Source: Streptomyces sp. NRRL F-5727 (GTDB lineage Bacteria; Actinomycetota; Actinomycetes; Streptomycetales; Streptomycetaceae). Taken from it: 54,121 nucleotides of DNA. Below are positions 1 to 8,091 of the stretch, in pieces. Where the stretch lies: assembly GCF_000719555.1 (NCBI RefSeq), contig NZ_JOGX01000043.1:1-54121 (forward strand), in the 5' to 3' direction. The stretch's first letter is position 1; every line of letters starts with the position of its first letter. The notes below the pieces were generated by a model that did no database searches, was not told the DNA's origin, and saw only the letters and a list, made by a program, of their open reading frames with translations. The position numbers and the translations under genes are program-made.

Positions 1-544
1 GAGCGGGCGCGGGGGCCTGGGCGGGGGCGGGGGTGGTCTGCGGCTCCGCGCCGGCGACGTGGACGCCGTGGTCGGTGGCCAGGCCCTCCAGGCCGTTGGC
101 CCAGCCCTGCCCGACGGCCCGGAGCTTCCAGCCGCCGGCCCGCCGGTAGAGCTCGGCGAGCACCATCGCGGTCTCCCCCGCGGCGTCCGTCACGTCGTAG
201 CGGGCGACCGGGGTGCCGTCGGGGGCGAACGCCTCCACCGAGAGCCCGGGCACGTCCCGGAGGGCGCCCCGGTCCGTGGAGCCGACGACGAGCACGCGGT
301 CCACGTCCGGTTCCAGCGCCGGCAGCCCGACCTCCAGCCAGTCGCCGCCGTCCTCGGCCCGGGCGAACCTCACGGCGCCGTTCGGGTGCGCCGGCTGGCC
401 GTGGAAGACCACGTCGGCGTCGCCCCGGACGAGCCCCCGCTCGGTGAGCAGGAGCGCCATCGCGTCCAGGCCCCGACCGCGTACGGCGATCCGCAGCGGC
501 ACCGAGGGCACGAAGCCGTTGCCCCCCTTGATCAGCGTCGTCAT
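1..544 (-). CDS. TerD family protein, 3' end outside window (partial)
   Basis: The reading frame starts at an ATG (complement of 542-544) and runs off the window start, so only about 181 residues are visible. The N-terminus MTTLIKGGNGFVPS, the later RVLVVGSTDRGAL and ETAMVLAELYRRAGGWKLRA are typical of the TerD/TerZ calcium-binding fold of tellurite and stress resistance proteins. A GAGGGGAAGGG stretch upstream can act as ribosome binding site. The visible end becomes Ala/Pro-rich (APAQAPAPAP), suggesting a linker to a second domain, as in longer Streptomyces TerD proteins; this is inference because the rest lies outside. TerD proteins bind Ca2+ and are linked to stress and membrane functions; the exact role here is unknown. 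Confidence 0.85.
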   Translation of the reverse strand, partial: MTTLIKGGNGFVPSVPLRIAVRGRGLDAMALLLTERGLVRGDADVVFHGQPAHPNGAVRFARAEDGGDWLEVGLPALEPDVDRVLVVGSTDRGALRDVPGLSVEAFAPDGTPVARYDVTDAAGETAMVLAELYRRAGGWKLRAVGQGWANGLEGLATDHGVHVAGAEPQTTPAPAQAPAPA

Positions 545-724
545 CGCGCTTCGACCCTTCCCCTCGTGTCCCCACCTGGTCGATCAAGGAAGATCCTCCG
601 CGACGCGCGGTCCCGGGACAAGAGCCGAGGACCGAGGTCCGCGCTCGCGCGAGTGCTCGGCCCGCCGCGGGGCAGTCGCGGGGTGAGGCACCGGTTCCGT
701 CCGGCCGTGCGAGGAGGTGACGAC

Positions 725-1312
725 GTGGTCCGCGACACCATCCTGGTCCAGGCGCCGCTGAAGCGGGTGTACGACCAGTGGACGCAGTTCGAGGAGTTCC
801 CGCGCTTCATGCACGGCGTGGTGGCGGTCAGGCAGACCGACGAGCGGCATCTGCACTGGCGGACGAGCATCGCCGGGGTGCGCCGGGAGTTCGACGCCGA
901 GATCGTCGACCAGGCGCCGGACGAGCGGATCGCCTGGCGCACCGTGGGCGGCGACGTACGCCAGCGGGGCGTCGTGACCTTCGAGCCGGTCGGCGCCACG
1001 CACACGCGCGTGCGGCTGGTGCTGGAGCTGGAGCCCGAGGGGCCGGCGGAGAAGGCGGCCGCGGCGCTGGGCGTGGTGTCCAGCCGGGTCTCGGGCGACC
1101 TGCGGCGCTTCAAGGACTTCGTGGAGGACCGGCACGGGGCGACCGGCGGCTGGCGCGGCCGGCTCCGGCCCGCCGGCGCGGCGCGCTCGCCGGGCGCGGA
1201 GCCCGGTCCCGTACCGCCTGCCCCACCCTCTCCACCCCCTCCTCCCCGCCCTCCCCCTTCTTCCGGTTCTCCCGGCTTCCCGGACGGGCGGCAGCCGATG
1301 CCGCCCCGCTGA
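725..1312 (+). CDS. SRPBCC (polyketide cyclase/dehydrase-like) family protein
   Basis: The 195-residue protein begins VVRDTILVQAPLKRVYDQW and continues with FEEFPRFMHGVVAVRQTD, HWRTSIAGV and ERIAWRTVGG. This is the START-like SRPBCC fold with a hydrophobic pocket, roughly residues 1-140. The GTG start is chosen because GAGGAGG at 711-717 sits correctly upstream; the frame stays open further upstream but lacks such a site. The last ~40 residues are Pro/Ser-rich and probably disordered. Members of this Streptomyces family are often annotated as cyclase/dehydrase or coenzyme Q-binding proteins, but no ligand can be inferred. It is divergent from the terD-like gene, and a small membrane-protein gene follows 58 bp downstream. 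Confidence 0.8.
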   Translation: MVRDTILVQAPLKRVYDQWTQFEEFPRFMHGVVAVRQTDERHLHWRTSIAGVRREFDAEIVDQAPDERIAWRTVGGDVRQRGVVTFEPVGATHTRVRLVLELEPEGPAEKAAAALGVVSSRVSGDLRRFKDFVEDRHGATGGWRGRLRPAGAARSPGAEPGPVPPAPPSPPPPPRPPPSSGSPGFPDGRQPMPPR

Positions 1313-1370
1313 CCCCCGGCGCCCGGCATCGGTCCGCCCGCCCGTTCCCCGACACTCGAAAGGCCCTGTC

Positions 1371-1526
1371 ATGGTCCCGCTCCTGCTCGTTCTCCTGTTG
1401 ATCCTGGTGCTCTTCGGCACCGGCTTCGCCGTCGAGGCCCTCTGGTACATCGCCCTGGCCGTGCTGGTCCTGTGGGTGCTCGGCTTCCTGTTCCACGGCT
1501 CGGGTTCACGGTGGTACCGCTGGTGA
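1371..1526 (+). CDS. small hydrophobic membrane protein
   Basis: A 51-residue frame starts MVPLLLVLLLILVLFGTGFA, followed by EALWYIALAVLVLWVLGFLF and the basic tail HGSGSRWYRW. Two hydrophobic segments (about residues 2-19 and 22-41) suggest a short two-pass membrane peptide. The sequence resembles small hydrophobic proteins common in Streptomyces genomes (lmo0937-like), recognised from memory. CGAAAGGCC just upstream (1358-1366) is a weak ribosome binding site. It may be co-transcribed with the SRPBCC gene. The function is unknown; stress-inducible membrane proteins of this type are widespread. Confidence 0.7.
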   Translation: MVPLLLVLLLILVLFGTGFAVEALWYIALAVLVLWVLGFLFHGSGSRWYRW

Positions 1527-1622
1527 TCCGCACCTCTCCCTCCCGGAGCTCGTCGCCCTCAGCGGGCGGCGGGCTCCCCGGCCGTCCCGGTGCCGTCCTC
1601 GCCCCGCCCTCCCCAAGTTAGT

Positions 1623-1633
1623 TTGATTTTCAA
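1623..1633. promoter_or_regulatory. AT-rich inverted repeat upstream of the AhpD-like gene
   Basis: TTGATTTTCAA is a perfect 4-bp-arm inverted repeat inside a wider imperfect one (AGTTTGA-TTT-TCAACC). The surrounding 1616-1640 stretch is strikingly AT-rich for this window and lies about 70 bp before the GTG of the AhpD-like gene. MarR-type redox sensors often use TTGA/TCAA half-sites, so a repressor site is plausible but unproven. Confidence 0.35.
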
Positions 1634-1704
1634 CCATCAGTCGGGGGATGATGTCCCCGCCACCCGCGGCACTCGCGGGACGAGGCAAGGCGAAGGAGCG
1701 GACA

Positions 1705-2184
1705 GTGAGCGACGCCGTGGCGGCACCGGCCGGGCAGCGGATCTTCCTCGACAAGCAGACCCCCGACGTCTTCAAGGCGTACGTCAGGACCGCCCAGACG
1801 GTCCGGGACGCCGCCGACGCCGCCGGGCTCGACCGCGTCCTGGTCGAGCTGGTGAACCTGCGCGTGTCCCAGCTCAACGGCTGCGCCTACTGCCTCGACA
1901 CCCACACCCGCGCCGCCCTCGCCGCCGGCGAGACCCCCCGCCGCCTCGGCGTGCTCGCGGCCTGGCGGGACACCCGGCTCTTCACCCCGAAGGAGCGGGC
2001 CGCCCTCGCCCTCGCCGAGGCCACCACCCACCCGGCCGAGGCCGACGCGCAGGACCGGGCCTACGCCGAGGCCCGCGAGGTCCTGGACGACGCCGCGCTC
2101 GCCGCCGTGATCTGGGTGGCCATCACCATCAACGCCTTCAACCGGGTGTCGATCCTCAGCAAGCACCCGGTGCGCGAGAGCTGA
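1705..2184 (+). CDS. AhpD-type / carboxymuconolactone decarboxylase family protein
   Basis: This 159-residue protein has the alkylhydroperoxidase D core: a helical LDRVLVELVNLRVSQLNGC segment, then the redox motif C60-A-Y-C63 with D65 and H67, followed by ERAALALAEATT and a C-terminal NAFNRVS helix. The CxxCxxxH motif is the proton-relay and disulfide centre of AhpD-like peroxidases. The GTG at 1705 is preferred over the ATG at 1648 because AAGGAG lies at 1693-1698 and the conserved fold begins near residue 12. It stands alone with an AT-rich upstream region. A role in reductive peroxide detoxification is inferred; the physiological partner is not visible. Confidence 0.85.
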   Translation: MSDAVAAPAGQRIFLDKQTPDVFKAYVRTAQTVRDAADAAGLDRVLVELVNLRVSQLNGCAYCLDTHTRAALAAGETPRRLGVLAAWRDTRLFTPKERAALALAEATTHPAEADAQDRAYAEAREVLDDAALAAVIWVAITINAFNRVSILSKHPVRES

Positions 2185-2340
2185 CACCCGCTCCGGCCCG
2201 GCGCCTCACCACCCCCGTCGAACAGACGGCCGGTCCCGGGCGGCGCGGACCGGTAAAGTCTTCGGGTCGCCCCGGCCGCCGCGCCGCCGAACCGCCGCCC
2301 GGGGCTCGCCCCCCTCCCCCGTACGACAGGTCCCTCTCCT

Positions 2341-3861
2341 TTGCCTTCCGCCGTCGCTCCCGCCTCCGCCTCCGCCTCCGCCCCGGCCGTCTCCCGGTTC
2401 CGGGGCCCCCTGCCCGACTGGATGCGCGATCCGCGGGTGTGGCGGACCGAGGTGCTGGCGGGGCTCGTCGTCGCCCTGGCGCTGATCCCGGAGGCCATCG
2501 CCTTCTCCGTGATCGCCGGGGTCGATCCGGCGATGGGGCTCTTCGCCTCGTTCACGATGGCCGTCACGACGGCGATCGTCGGCGGACGGCGGGCGATGGT
2601 CTCGGCCGCCACCGGGGCCGTGGCGCTCGTCATCGCGCCGGTCAACCGGGAGCACGGCGTCCAGTTCCTGATCGCCACGGTCATCCTCGCCGGCCTCTTC
2701 CAGATCGTGCTGGGGCTCGTCGGGGTGGCGAAGCTGATGCGGTTCGTGCCGCGTCCGGTGCTGGTCGGCTCGGTGAACTCGCTGGCCGCCCTGGTCTTCC
2801 TCGCCCAGCTCCCCGAGACCCGGAACGTGCCCGTGGCGGTGTACGGGCTCATCGCGGGCGGCATCGTCCTGCTCGTCCTCTTCCCGAAGGTGACGACGCT
2901 GATACCCGCCCCGCTCGTCACCATCACCGTCCTCACCCTGGTGACGGTGGCCGCCGGAATCGCGGTGCCGACCGTCGGCGACCGGGGCGAGCTGCCGTCG
3001 GCACTCCCCGTCCCCGGCCTGCCGGACGTGCCGTTCACCGCCGGCACGCTGGCGACGATCGCCCCGTACGCCCTCGCCGTCGCCCTCGTCGGGCTGGTGG
3101 AGTCGCTGCTGACGGCGAAGCTCGTCGACGACCTCACGGACACCCCGTCGAACAAGACCCGGGAGTCGGTCGGGCAGGGCGTCGCGAACGTCGTCACCGG
3201 TCTCTTCGGCGGCATGGGCGGCTGCGCCGTCATCGGCCAGACGATGATGAACGTCAAGGTGGCCGGCGCCAGGACCCGGGTCTCCACCTTCCTCGCCGGC
3301 GTGTTCCTGATGGTGCTGTGCGTGGTCCTCGGGCCGGTGGTCTCGCGGATCCCGATGGCCGCGCTGGTGGCGGTCATGGTGATCGTGTCCGTCGCCGCCT
3401 TCGACTGGGAGTCGGTCGCCCCGCGCACCCTGCGGCGCACCCCCGTCGGGGAGACCGTCGTCATGCTGGTCACGCTGGCCTGCGTCCTGGTCTCCCACAA
3501 CCTCGCGCTCGGCGTCGTCGTCGGCTCGGTCGCCGCCACCCTCGTCTTCGCCCGGCGGGTCGCCCGCCGCACCACCGTCACGTCGGTCGCCGACCCCGAC
3601 GGGACGACCGTCGTGTACCGGGTCTCGGGCGAGCTGTTCTTCGCCTCCGCGGAGGCGTTCGCCGACCGCTTCGACCACGCCGGCGACCCGGACCGGGTGG
3701 TGATCGACCTGTCCGCCGCACGGGTCTCGGACGCGTCGGCCGTCGCCGCGCTGGACGCCGTCGAGGCGGCGTACGCCCGGCGCGGCAAGACCGTCGAGAT
3801 CACCGGCCTCGACCCGGCCGGCGCGACCCTCCGCGACCGCCTCGCCCCCACCACGTCCTGA
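2341..3861 (+). CDS. SulP family inorganic anion transporter with C-terminal STAS domain
   Basis: The protein has about 506 residues. From residue ~36 it shows the SulP membrane domain (EVLAGLVVALALIPEAIAFS, then DPAMGLFASF, the VSAATGAVALV region and many hydrophobic helices). A STAS domain covers about residues 415-505 (VVYRVSGELFFASAEAF, RVVIDLSAARVSDASAV). SulP proteins move sulfate, bicarbonate, chloride or other anions, usually with H+ or Na+. Residue-level specificity cannot be read; the STAS sequence and short length resemble bacterial SulP/BicA-like proteins. The start is uncertain: TTG 2341 has no clear ribosome binding site and the first residues derive from a CCTCCG hexanucleotide repeat (ASASAS). 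An unusual hairpin pair lies directly after the stop. Confidence 0.85.
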   Translation: MPSAVAPASASASAPAVSRFRGPLPDWMRDPRVWRTEVLAGLVVALALIPEAIAFSVIAGVDPAMGLFASFTMAVTTAIVGGRRAMVSAATGAVALVIAPVNREHGVQFLIATVILAGLFQIVLGLVGVAKLMRFVPRPVLVGSVNSLAALVFLAQLPETRNVPVAVYGLIAGGIVLLVLFPKVTTLIPAPLVTITVLTLVTVAAGIAVPTVGDRGELPSALPVPGLPDVPFTAGTLATIAPYALAVALVGLVESLLTAKLVDDLTDTPSNKTRESVGQGVANVVTGLFGGMGGCAVIGQTMMNVKVAGARTRVSTFLAGVFLMVLCVVLGPVVSRIPMAALVAVMVIVSVAAFDWESVAPRTLRRTPVGETVVMLVTLACVLVSHNLALGVVVGSVAATLVFARRVARRTTVTSVADPDGTTVVYRVSGELFFASAEAFADRFDHAGDPDRVVIDLSAARVSDASAVAALDAVEAAYARRGKTVEITGLDPAGATLRDRLAPTTS

Positions 3862-3878
3862 CGGCTCCGGATACGGGC

Positions 3879-3909
3879 GGTTCGGTTTTCCGAACCCCCG
3901 GTTCGGGGG
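3879..3909 (+). terminator. two mutually exclusive hairpins between the SulP and ABC genes
   Basis: GGTTCGG (3879-3885), CCGAACC (3890-3896) and GGTTCGG again (3900-3906) allow two alternative stems: 3879-3885 with 3890-3896 around a TTTT loop, or 3890-3896 with 3900-3906. A further CCCCCG/CGGGGG stem (3895-3909) overlaps. It could be a Rho-independent-like terminator of the SulP gene or an operator/attenuator for the ABC operon starting at 3955. No U-tract follows. Confidence 0.5.
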
Positions 3910-3954
3910 CGGGCACCATCGCCCGGCCGGGGCCCGTCCGCCGAGGATGAGGGC

Positions 3955-4707
3955 ATGATCGAGACGGCGAAGGACATCGGGACGGAAGCAGCAGCGCGGG
4001 CGGAGGACCTGCGCCGCGTGTACGGGCGGGGCGGTGCGGCCGTACGGGCGCTGAACGGGGTGTCGGTGACCCTCGCGCCCGGCACGTTCACGGCGGTGAT
4101 GGGGCCGTCGGGCTCCGGCAAGACCACGCTGCTGCACTGCCTCGCCGGCATGGACCGGCCCACCGGCGGCTCCGTCTGGTGGGGCGGTACGGAGATCTCC
4201 CGGCTGCCCGAGCGGCGGCTGGCGGTCCTGCGGCGCAGCCGGGTCGGTTTCGTCTTCCAGGCGTTCAACCTGATGCCGGCGATGACCGTCGCCCAGAACG
4301 TCGAGCTGCCCGGCCGGCTGGCCGGCGCACGCCCCGACCGGGGCCGCGTCCTGGACGCCCTCGCCCGGGTCGGGCTCGCCGGGCGCGAGCGGCACCGCCC
4401 CGGGCAGCTGTCGGGCGGGCAGCAGCAGCGGGTGGCCATCGCCCGCGCGCTGGTCTCCCGCCCGCGGGTGCTCTTCGCCGACGAACCGACCGGCGCGCTC
4501 GACCGGGCCACCGGCCACGAGATCCTCGCCCTGCTGCGCGCCGGGGTGGACCGGGAGGGGCAGACCTGCGTCATGGTGACCCACGACCCGGTCGCCGCCG
4601 GGTACGCGGACCGGGTGCTGCTGCTCGCCGACGGGGTCCTGGTGGACGCGCTCGACCGGCCGTCCGCCGCGCGGGTCGCCGAACGCCTGAGCCGGCTGGG
4701 CGGGTGA
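3955..4707 (+). CDS. ABC transporter ATP-binding protein (MacB/LolD-like)
   Basis: This 250-residue ATPase has Walker A GPSGSGKTT at residues 50-58, a Q-loop (FVFQAFNLMP), the signature LSGGQQQR at 152-159, Walker B VLFADEPTGALD and the switch histidine in MVTHD. The phrase DEPTGALD and the FQAFNL Q-loop are characteristic of MacB/LolD/BceA-type exporters and of the FtsE-like ATPases that pair with FtsX-fold permeases. It overlaps the next gene by four bases (GTGA), so the two are translationally coupled. With the downstream histidine kinase and convergent response regulator it forms a typical cell-envelope or antimicrobial-peptide sensing/efflux module; the substrate is unknown. Confidence 0.93.
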   Translation: MIETAKDIGTEAAARAEDLRRVYGRGGAAVRALNGVSVTLAPGTFTAVMGPSGSGKTTLLHCLAGMDRPTGGSVWWGGTEISRLPERRLAVLRRSRVGFVFQAFNLMPAMTVAQNVELPGRLAGARPDRGRVLDALARVGLAGRERHRPGQLSGGQQQRVAIARALVSRPRVLFADEPTGALDRATGHEILALLRAGVDREGQTCVMVTHDPVAAGYADRVLLLADGVLVDALDRPSAARVAERLSRLGG

Positions 4708-6083
4708 GCCCGGTGGTCACGCTCGCCCTGGCGCCGCTCCGCCGGCGTCCGGCCGCCTTCGCCGGCCTTGCCGTCGCCCTCTTCCTGGCCATCGCCACCC
4801 TGACGCTGTTCGGCCTGCTGTTCGCCGCCGGTCTCACCGCCCGCGAGGAGGACCCGCGCGCGGTCGCCGGGCCCGGTCCGATGGTCATCGCGGGCGCGTT
4901 CGGGGAGATCGCCGTCCTGGTGGCCTTCTTCGTCGTGGTCAACGCGCTCGGCTTCGCCCTCCGGCAGCAGCACCGCGAACTCGCCCTGCTCCGCACCGTC
5001 GCGGCCACCCCCCGCCAGACGCGCCGTCTGGTCCGCGGCCAGGTCGTCGCGACGACGCTGCTGGTCACCGCGCCGGCGTGGGTCGCCGGCGCCGCCGCGG
5101 CCCGTCGCTTCCTCGGCGAGCTCCAGCGGCGCGGCATGGCCGCCCCCGGCCTGCGGGTGCCGGACACCCTCCTGCCCCCGGTGCTCGCCCTGGCGGCCGC
5201 CCTCGCCGTCGGCCTGGCCGGCACGGCCGTCGCCGCCCGGCGGATCTCCCGGATCGCGCCGGCCGCCGCCCTCGCCGCCAGTACGACCGAGCACGCGCGG
5301 ACCGGCGCGCCGCGACTGCTCGCCGGCGTCGGCGCGCTGGCCGGAGGCGCTCTGCTGCTGCGGCTGGCGGCGACGCGGCCGGTGGCGGAGGCGGACAAGG
5401 CGGGGCAGGCGGCGCTGCTCGGTTCGCTGGTGCTGCTGGTCGCGGTCGCCCTGCTCGGCCCGCTCGCGGCGCGTCTTCTGGCGGCGGCGTCGGGCGCGCC
5501 GGTCCGGCTGCTGGCGCCCCGGTCGGGATGGCTGGCCGACGCCCACCTGCGCGGGTACGCGCGGCGCCTCTCGTCCGCCGTGGTGCCCGTCGCGCTCCTG
5601 GTGGGCCTGTCGGGCACCATGTCGATCATGACGAGCACCGCGGGGAACGCACCGGGCACGACGGCGTCCGGCGTCACCTCGGCGACGGACGTGTGGCTGC
5701 GCCAGTGCGAGCTGGCGCTGCTGGTCTGCTTCGCGGCCGTCTCCACGGTCAACACCCTGGTCGCCGTGACCGCGGGGAGGCGCCGGGAGTTCGCGCTGCT
5801 GCGGCTGGTGGGCGCGACCTCGTCGCAGCTGCTGCGCATGCTGACCGTGGAGGCCGTGCTGACCACGGTGGTGGGCGTGCTGCTCGGCGCCGCCGTCGCG
5901 GGTGCCGCGGGCGCCGCTTTCAGCACGGCCGTGACCGGCTCGGCCGTACCGACCGTCCCCCTGGCCGCCTGCGGGTGGATCGTGGCGGGCGCGGCGGCGC
6001 TGACGGTCCCGGTCATCCTGGTGACGGGGGTTCGGGCGGTCCGTGGCCCGGCGGTGGAACGGGTGGGTGGTGACGGTGACTGA
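4704..6083 (+). CDS. FtsX-like ABC transporter permease
   Basis: The 459-residue membrane protein starts at a GTG overlapping the ATPase stop. It contains two FtsX-type units. The first runs from a leading helix (FAGLAVALFLAIATLTLFGL) through FALRQQHRELALLRTVAATP and two further helices; the second is marked by GRRREFALLRLVGATSSQLL and terminal helices. The repeated ALLR-VGAT pattern is diagnostic of FtsX/MacB permease cores. No large extracellular domain of the BceB kind is present. With its partner ATPase it probably exports or extracts an envelope-active compound. The reading frame overlaps the start region of the kinase gene, so transporter and sensor are made from one mRNA. Confidence 0.9.
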   Translation: MSPVVTLALAPLRRRPAAFAGLAVALFLAIATLTLFGLLFAAGLTAREEDPRAVAGPGPMVIAGAFGEIAVLVAFFVVVNALGFALRQQHRELALLRTVAATPRQTRRLVRGQVVATTLLVTAPAWVAGAAAARRFLGELQRRGMAAPGLRVPDTLLPPVLALAAALAVGLAGTAVAARRISRIAPAAALAASTTEHARTGAPRLLAGVGALAGGALLLRLAATRPVAEADKAGQAALLGSLVLLVAVALLGPLAARLLAAASGAPVRLLAPRSGWLADAHLRGYARRLSSAVVPVALLVGLSGTMSIMTSTAGNAPGTTASGVTSATDVWLRQCELALLVCFAAVSTVNTLVAVTAGRRREFALLRLVGATSSQLLRMLTVEAVLTTVVGVLLGAAVAGAAGAAFSTAVTGSAVPTVPLAACGWIVAGAAALTVPVILVTGVRAVRGPAVERVGGDGD

Positions 6084-7398
6084 GCCGCGAGGCCGGGGCG
6101 GGGGCGGCGCTCCTGGGGGCAGGTCGGGTTCTGGGGGCGGGTCGGGTTCTGGGGGCGGTGCCGGGGGCGGTTCCGGACCCGGGGGCAGGGGATGGTTCTC
6201 CCTCGGCGGCGGTGAATGGCTCTTCGCCGCCGCCGGGCTGCCGCTCGCCCTCCTCTGCGGCGGTTACGCGATCGCCGTCCTGTACGCGGGGGTGCTGCTG
6301 TCGCTCACGGTGCTGGGCCTGCCGTTCGTGGTCGCCGCGCTGCTGGGCGCGCGGGCGCTCGGCGCCCCGCACCGGAGGCTCGTCGGCCGGCTGCTCGGGG
6401 AACCGGTCGAGGCGCCGGCGCCGCTCCCCCGCGCCACGGGCCCGGTCGCGCGCGGCCGCGCCGTGCTGACCGACCCGGTCGGCTGGCGGACGCTGCTCTA
6501 CCTGGTGCTGCGGCTGCCGCTCGGCGTCCTGGGGTTCGCCGCCGCGGTGGCGCTCCCGCTCGGCTGCGGCTGGCTGATCGGCTTCCCGCTCTGGGTGCGG
6601 CTCCTGGAGACGGAGCCGCGGGCGTTCGGCTGGGCCGACGCCGTCTCCGTGCCGCTGGGTCTGCTGCTGCTCGCCGCGGTGCCCGGCGCGATCAGGGCGC
6701 TGAGCGGAGCCAACCGGCGGCTGGCGGCCCTGCTGCTCGGCCCGGCACCGGCGCAGCGGCGGGTCAGGCGGCTGGAGGCGGCCCGGGCCGTGCTGCTCGC
6801 GGAGAACACCGACCGGCTGCACCGCCTGGAGCGCGACCTGCACGACGGGACCCAGGCCCGGCTCGTCGCCCTGGCCATCACCCTCTCGCTCGCCGACGAC
6901 GCCCTCGCGCCCGCCGCGGGCCCGGACCTGGAGCGGACGCGCGGCCTGGTGGAGCGCGCCCGCGGCCAGACCGACGACACCATCGCCGAACTGCGGCTGC
7001 TCACCCGGGGGATCCGGCCGGTGGCGCTCGACGGCGGCCTCGCCGAGGCGCTGCCCGGACTGACCGCCACCTCGCCCGTACCCGTCGCCCTCCGCCTCGA
7101 TCTGCGGGAACGGCCGGACCCGGCGGTCGAGCGGGCGGTCTACTTCTGCGCCGCCGAACTCCTCACCAACGTCACCCGGCACAGTGGCGCGCGCGGGGCC
7201 GAGGTCGCGGCGAGCGCCGCCGGCGGCCGGGTCCGGCTGACCGTCCGCGACGACGGGCGCGGCGGTGCGGCGCCCGGCGGCGGCACGGGTCTGGCGGGGC
7301 TGGCCGAGCGGCTGGCGGCGGTGGACGGCGTCCTGACCGTCGACAGTCCGCCCGGCGGGCCCACCACGGTCACGGCGGAACTCCCGTCGCACCTGTGA
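6070..7398 (+). CDS. two-component sensor histidine kinase (HisKA_3/NarL type)
   Basis: The protein (about 442 residues from GTG 6070; GTG 6076 is also possible) starts with a Gly/Ser-rich tail (GGRSGSGGGSGSGGGAGGGS) encoded by an 18-bp repeat. A membrane sensor region with about four helices follows, then the dimerisation helix LERDLHDGTQARL with phospho-acceptor His at about residue 258. The HATPase domain has its N-box in ELLTNVTRHSG, a G1 box (RDDGRGG) and a G2 box (GTGLAGLAERL). The short-helix sensor resembles the kinases that pair with LuxR-type regulators and sit beside ABC exporters. Start codons overlap the permease stop. Its probable partner regulator lies tail-to-tail 11 bp downstream on the other strand, an uncommon arrangement. 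Confidence 0.9.
   Translation: MTVTEPRGRGGGGAPGGRSGSGGGSGSGGGAGGGSGPGGRGWFSLGGGEWLFAAAGLPLALLCGGYAIAVLYAGVLLSLTVLGLPFVVAALLGARALGAPHRRLVGRLLGEPVEAPAPLPRATGPVARGRAVLTDPVGWRTLLYLVLRLPLGVLGFAAAVALPLGCGWLIGFPLWVRLLETEPRAFGWADAVSVPLGLLLLAAVPGAIRALSGANRRLAALLLGPAPAQRRVRRLEAARAVLLAENTDRLHRLERDLHDGTQARLVALAITLSLADDALAPAAGPDLERTRGLVERARGQTDDTIAELRLLTRGIRPVALDGGLAEALPGLTATSPVPVALRLDLRERPDPAVERAVYFCAAELLTNVTRHSGARGAEVAASAAGGRVRLTVRDDGRGGAAPGGGTGLAGLAERLAAVDGVLTVDSPPGGPTTVTAELPSHL
6122..6157 (+). repeat. two perfect 18-bp tandem repeats in the kinase N-terminus
   Basis: GGTCGGGTTCTGGGGGCG occurs at 6122-6139 and again at 6140-6157, flanked by degenerate copies. Being in frame, it encodes repeated Gly/Ser residues, so copy-number change would lengthen or shorten the tail without frameshift. 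Confidence 0.9.
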
Positions 7399-7409
7399 GC
7401 GGTGCCCGC

Positions 7410-8084
7410 TCAGCCGGCGCTCTCCGCGAGGTACGTGAGGACGGCCTTCACGCGCCGGTTGTCGGTGTCGGTCGCGCGCAGGCCGAACTTCACGAAGACG
7501 GCGGCGACGTGCTTCTCCACCGCCCGCTCCGACACCACCAGCGACGCGGCGATGGAGCGGTTGGAACGGCCCTGGGCCATCAGCTCCAGCACCTCGCGCT
7601 CGCGCGCCGTCAGCGTGTCCACGGGACCGCGCCGCCCGCCGCGCATCAGCCCGGTGACGACCTCGGGGTCGAGCGCCGTGCCCCCGCCCGCGACCCGGTG
7701 CAGCGCCGCCACGAACTCGTCGGTGCGGGCGACGCGTTCCTTCAGCAGGTAGCCGACGCCCGCCGCTCCGTCGGCCAGCAGCCGGGCGGCCCAGACGGTC
7801 TCGATGTGCTGGGAGAAGACCAGGATGCCGACGTCGGGGGTGCGGGCCCGGATCTCGACGGCGGCACGGATGCCCTCGTCGGTGTGGGTGGGCGGCATCC
7901 GGATGTCCACCACGGCCACGTCGGGCCGGTGTTCGTCGACCGCTGCGACGAGCCCGGGCGCCGTACCGGCGGTGGCGACCACCCGGCAGCCGCGGGCGCC
8001 GAGCAGTTCGACCATGCCGTCGCGCAGGACGACGGAGTCCTCGGCCAGGACCACGCGGAGCTGTCTGTCGATCACCGTGCCCAT
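7410..8084 (-). CDS. LuxR/NarL-family response regulator
   Basis: The 224-residue regulator has a receiver domain (RVVLAEDSVVLRDGMVELL) with acidic pocket E15/D16, phospho-acceptor D60 (VVDIRMPP) and a conserved Lys in the YLLKERV turn. The C-terminus carries a LuxR-type helix-turn-helix (LTAREREVLELMAQGRSNRS, then ERAVEKHVAAVFVKFGL). The ATG at 8084 is chosen because the receiver fold starts there; the frame extends upstream without conserved sequence. It is convergent with the HisKA_3 kinase and is the only response regulator in the window, so it is the likely partner. Expected targets are the promoters of the ABC-kinase operon, about 4 kb away. Confidence 0.92.
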   Translation of the reverse strand: MGTVIDRQLRVVLAEDSVVLRDGMVELLGARGCRVVATAGTAPGLVAAVDEHRPDVAVVDIRMPPTHTDEGIRAAVEIRARTPDVGILVFSQHIETVWAARLLADGAAGVGYLLKERVARTDEFVAALHRVAGGGTALDPEVVTGLMRGGRRGPVDTLTAREREVLELMAQGRSNRSIAASLVVSERAVEKHVAAVFVKFGLRATDTDNRRVKAVLTYLAESAG

Positions 8085-8091
8085 TATCCGG

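Noticed and set aside
2061..5546. A 1161-codon open frame on the minus strand
   Set aside because: It lies antisense to the SulP and ABC genes, has Arg/Pro/Ser-rich, low-complexity translation and no ribosome binding site. High G+C leaves such long shadow frames open.
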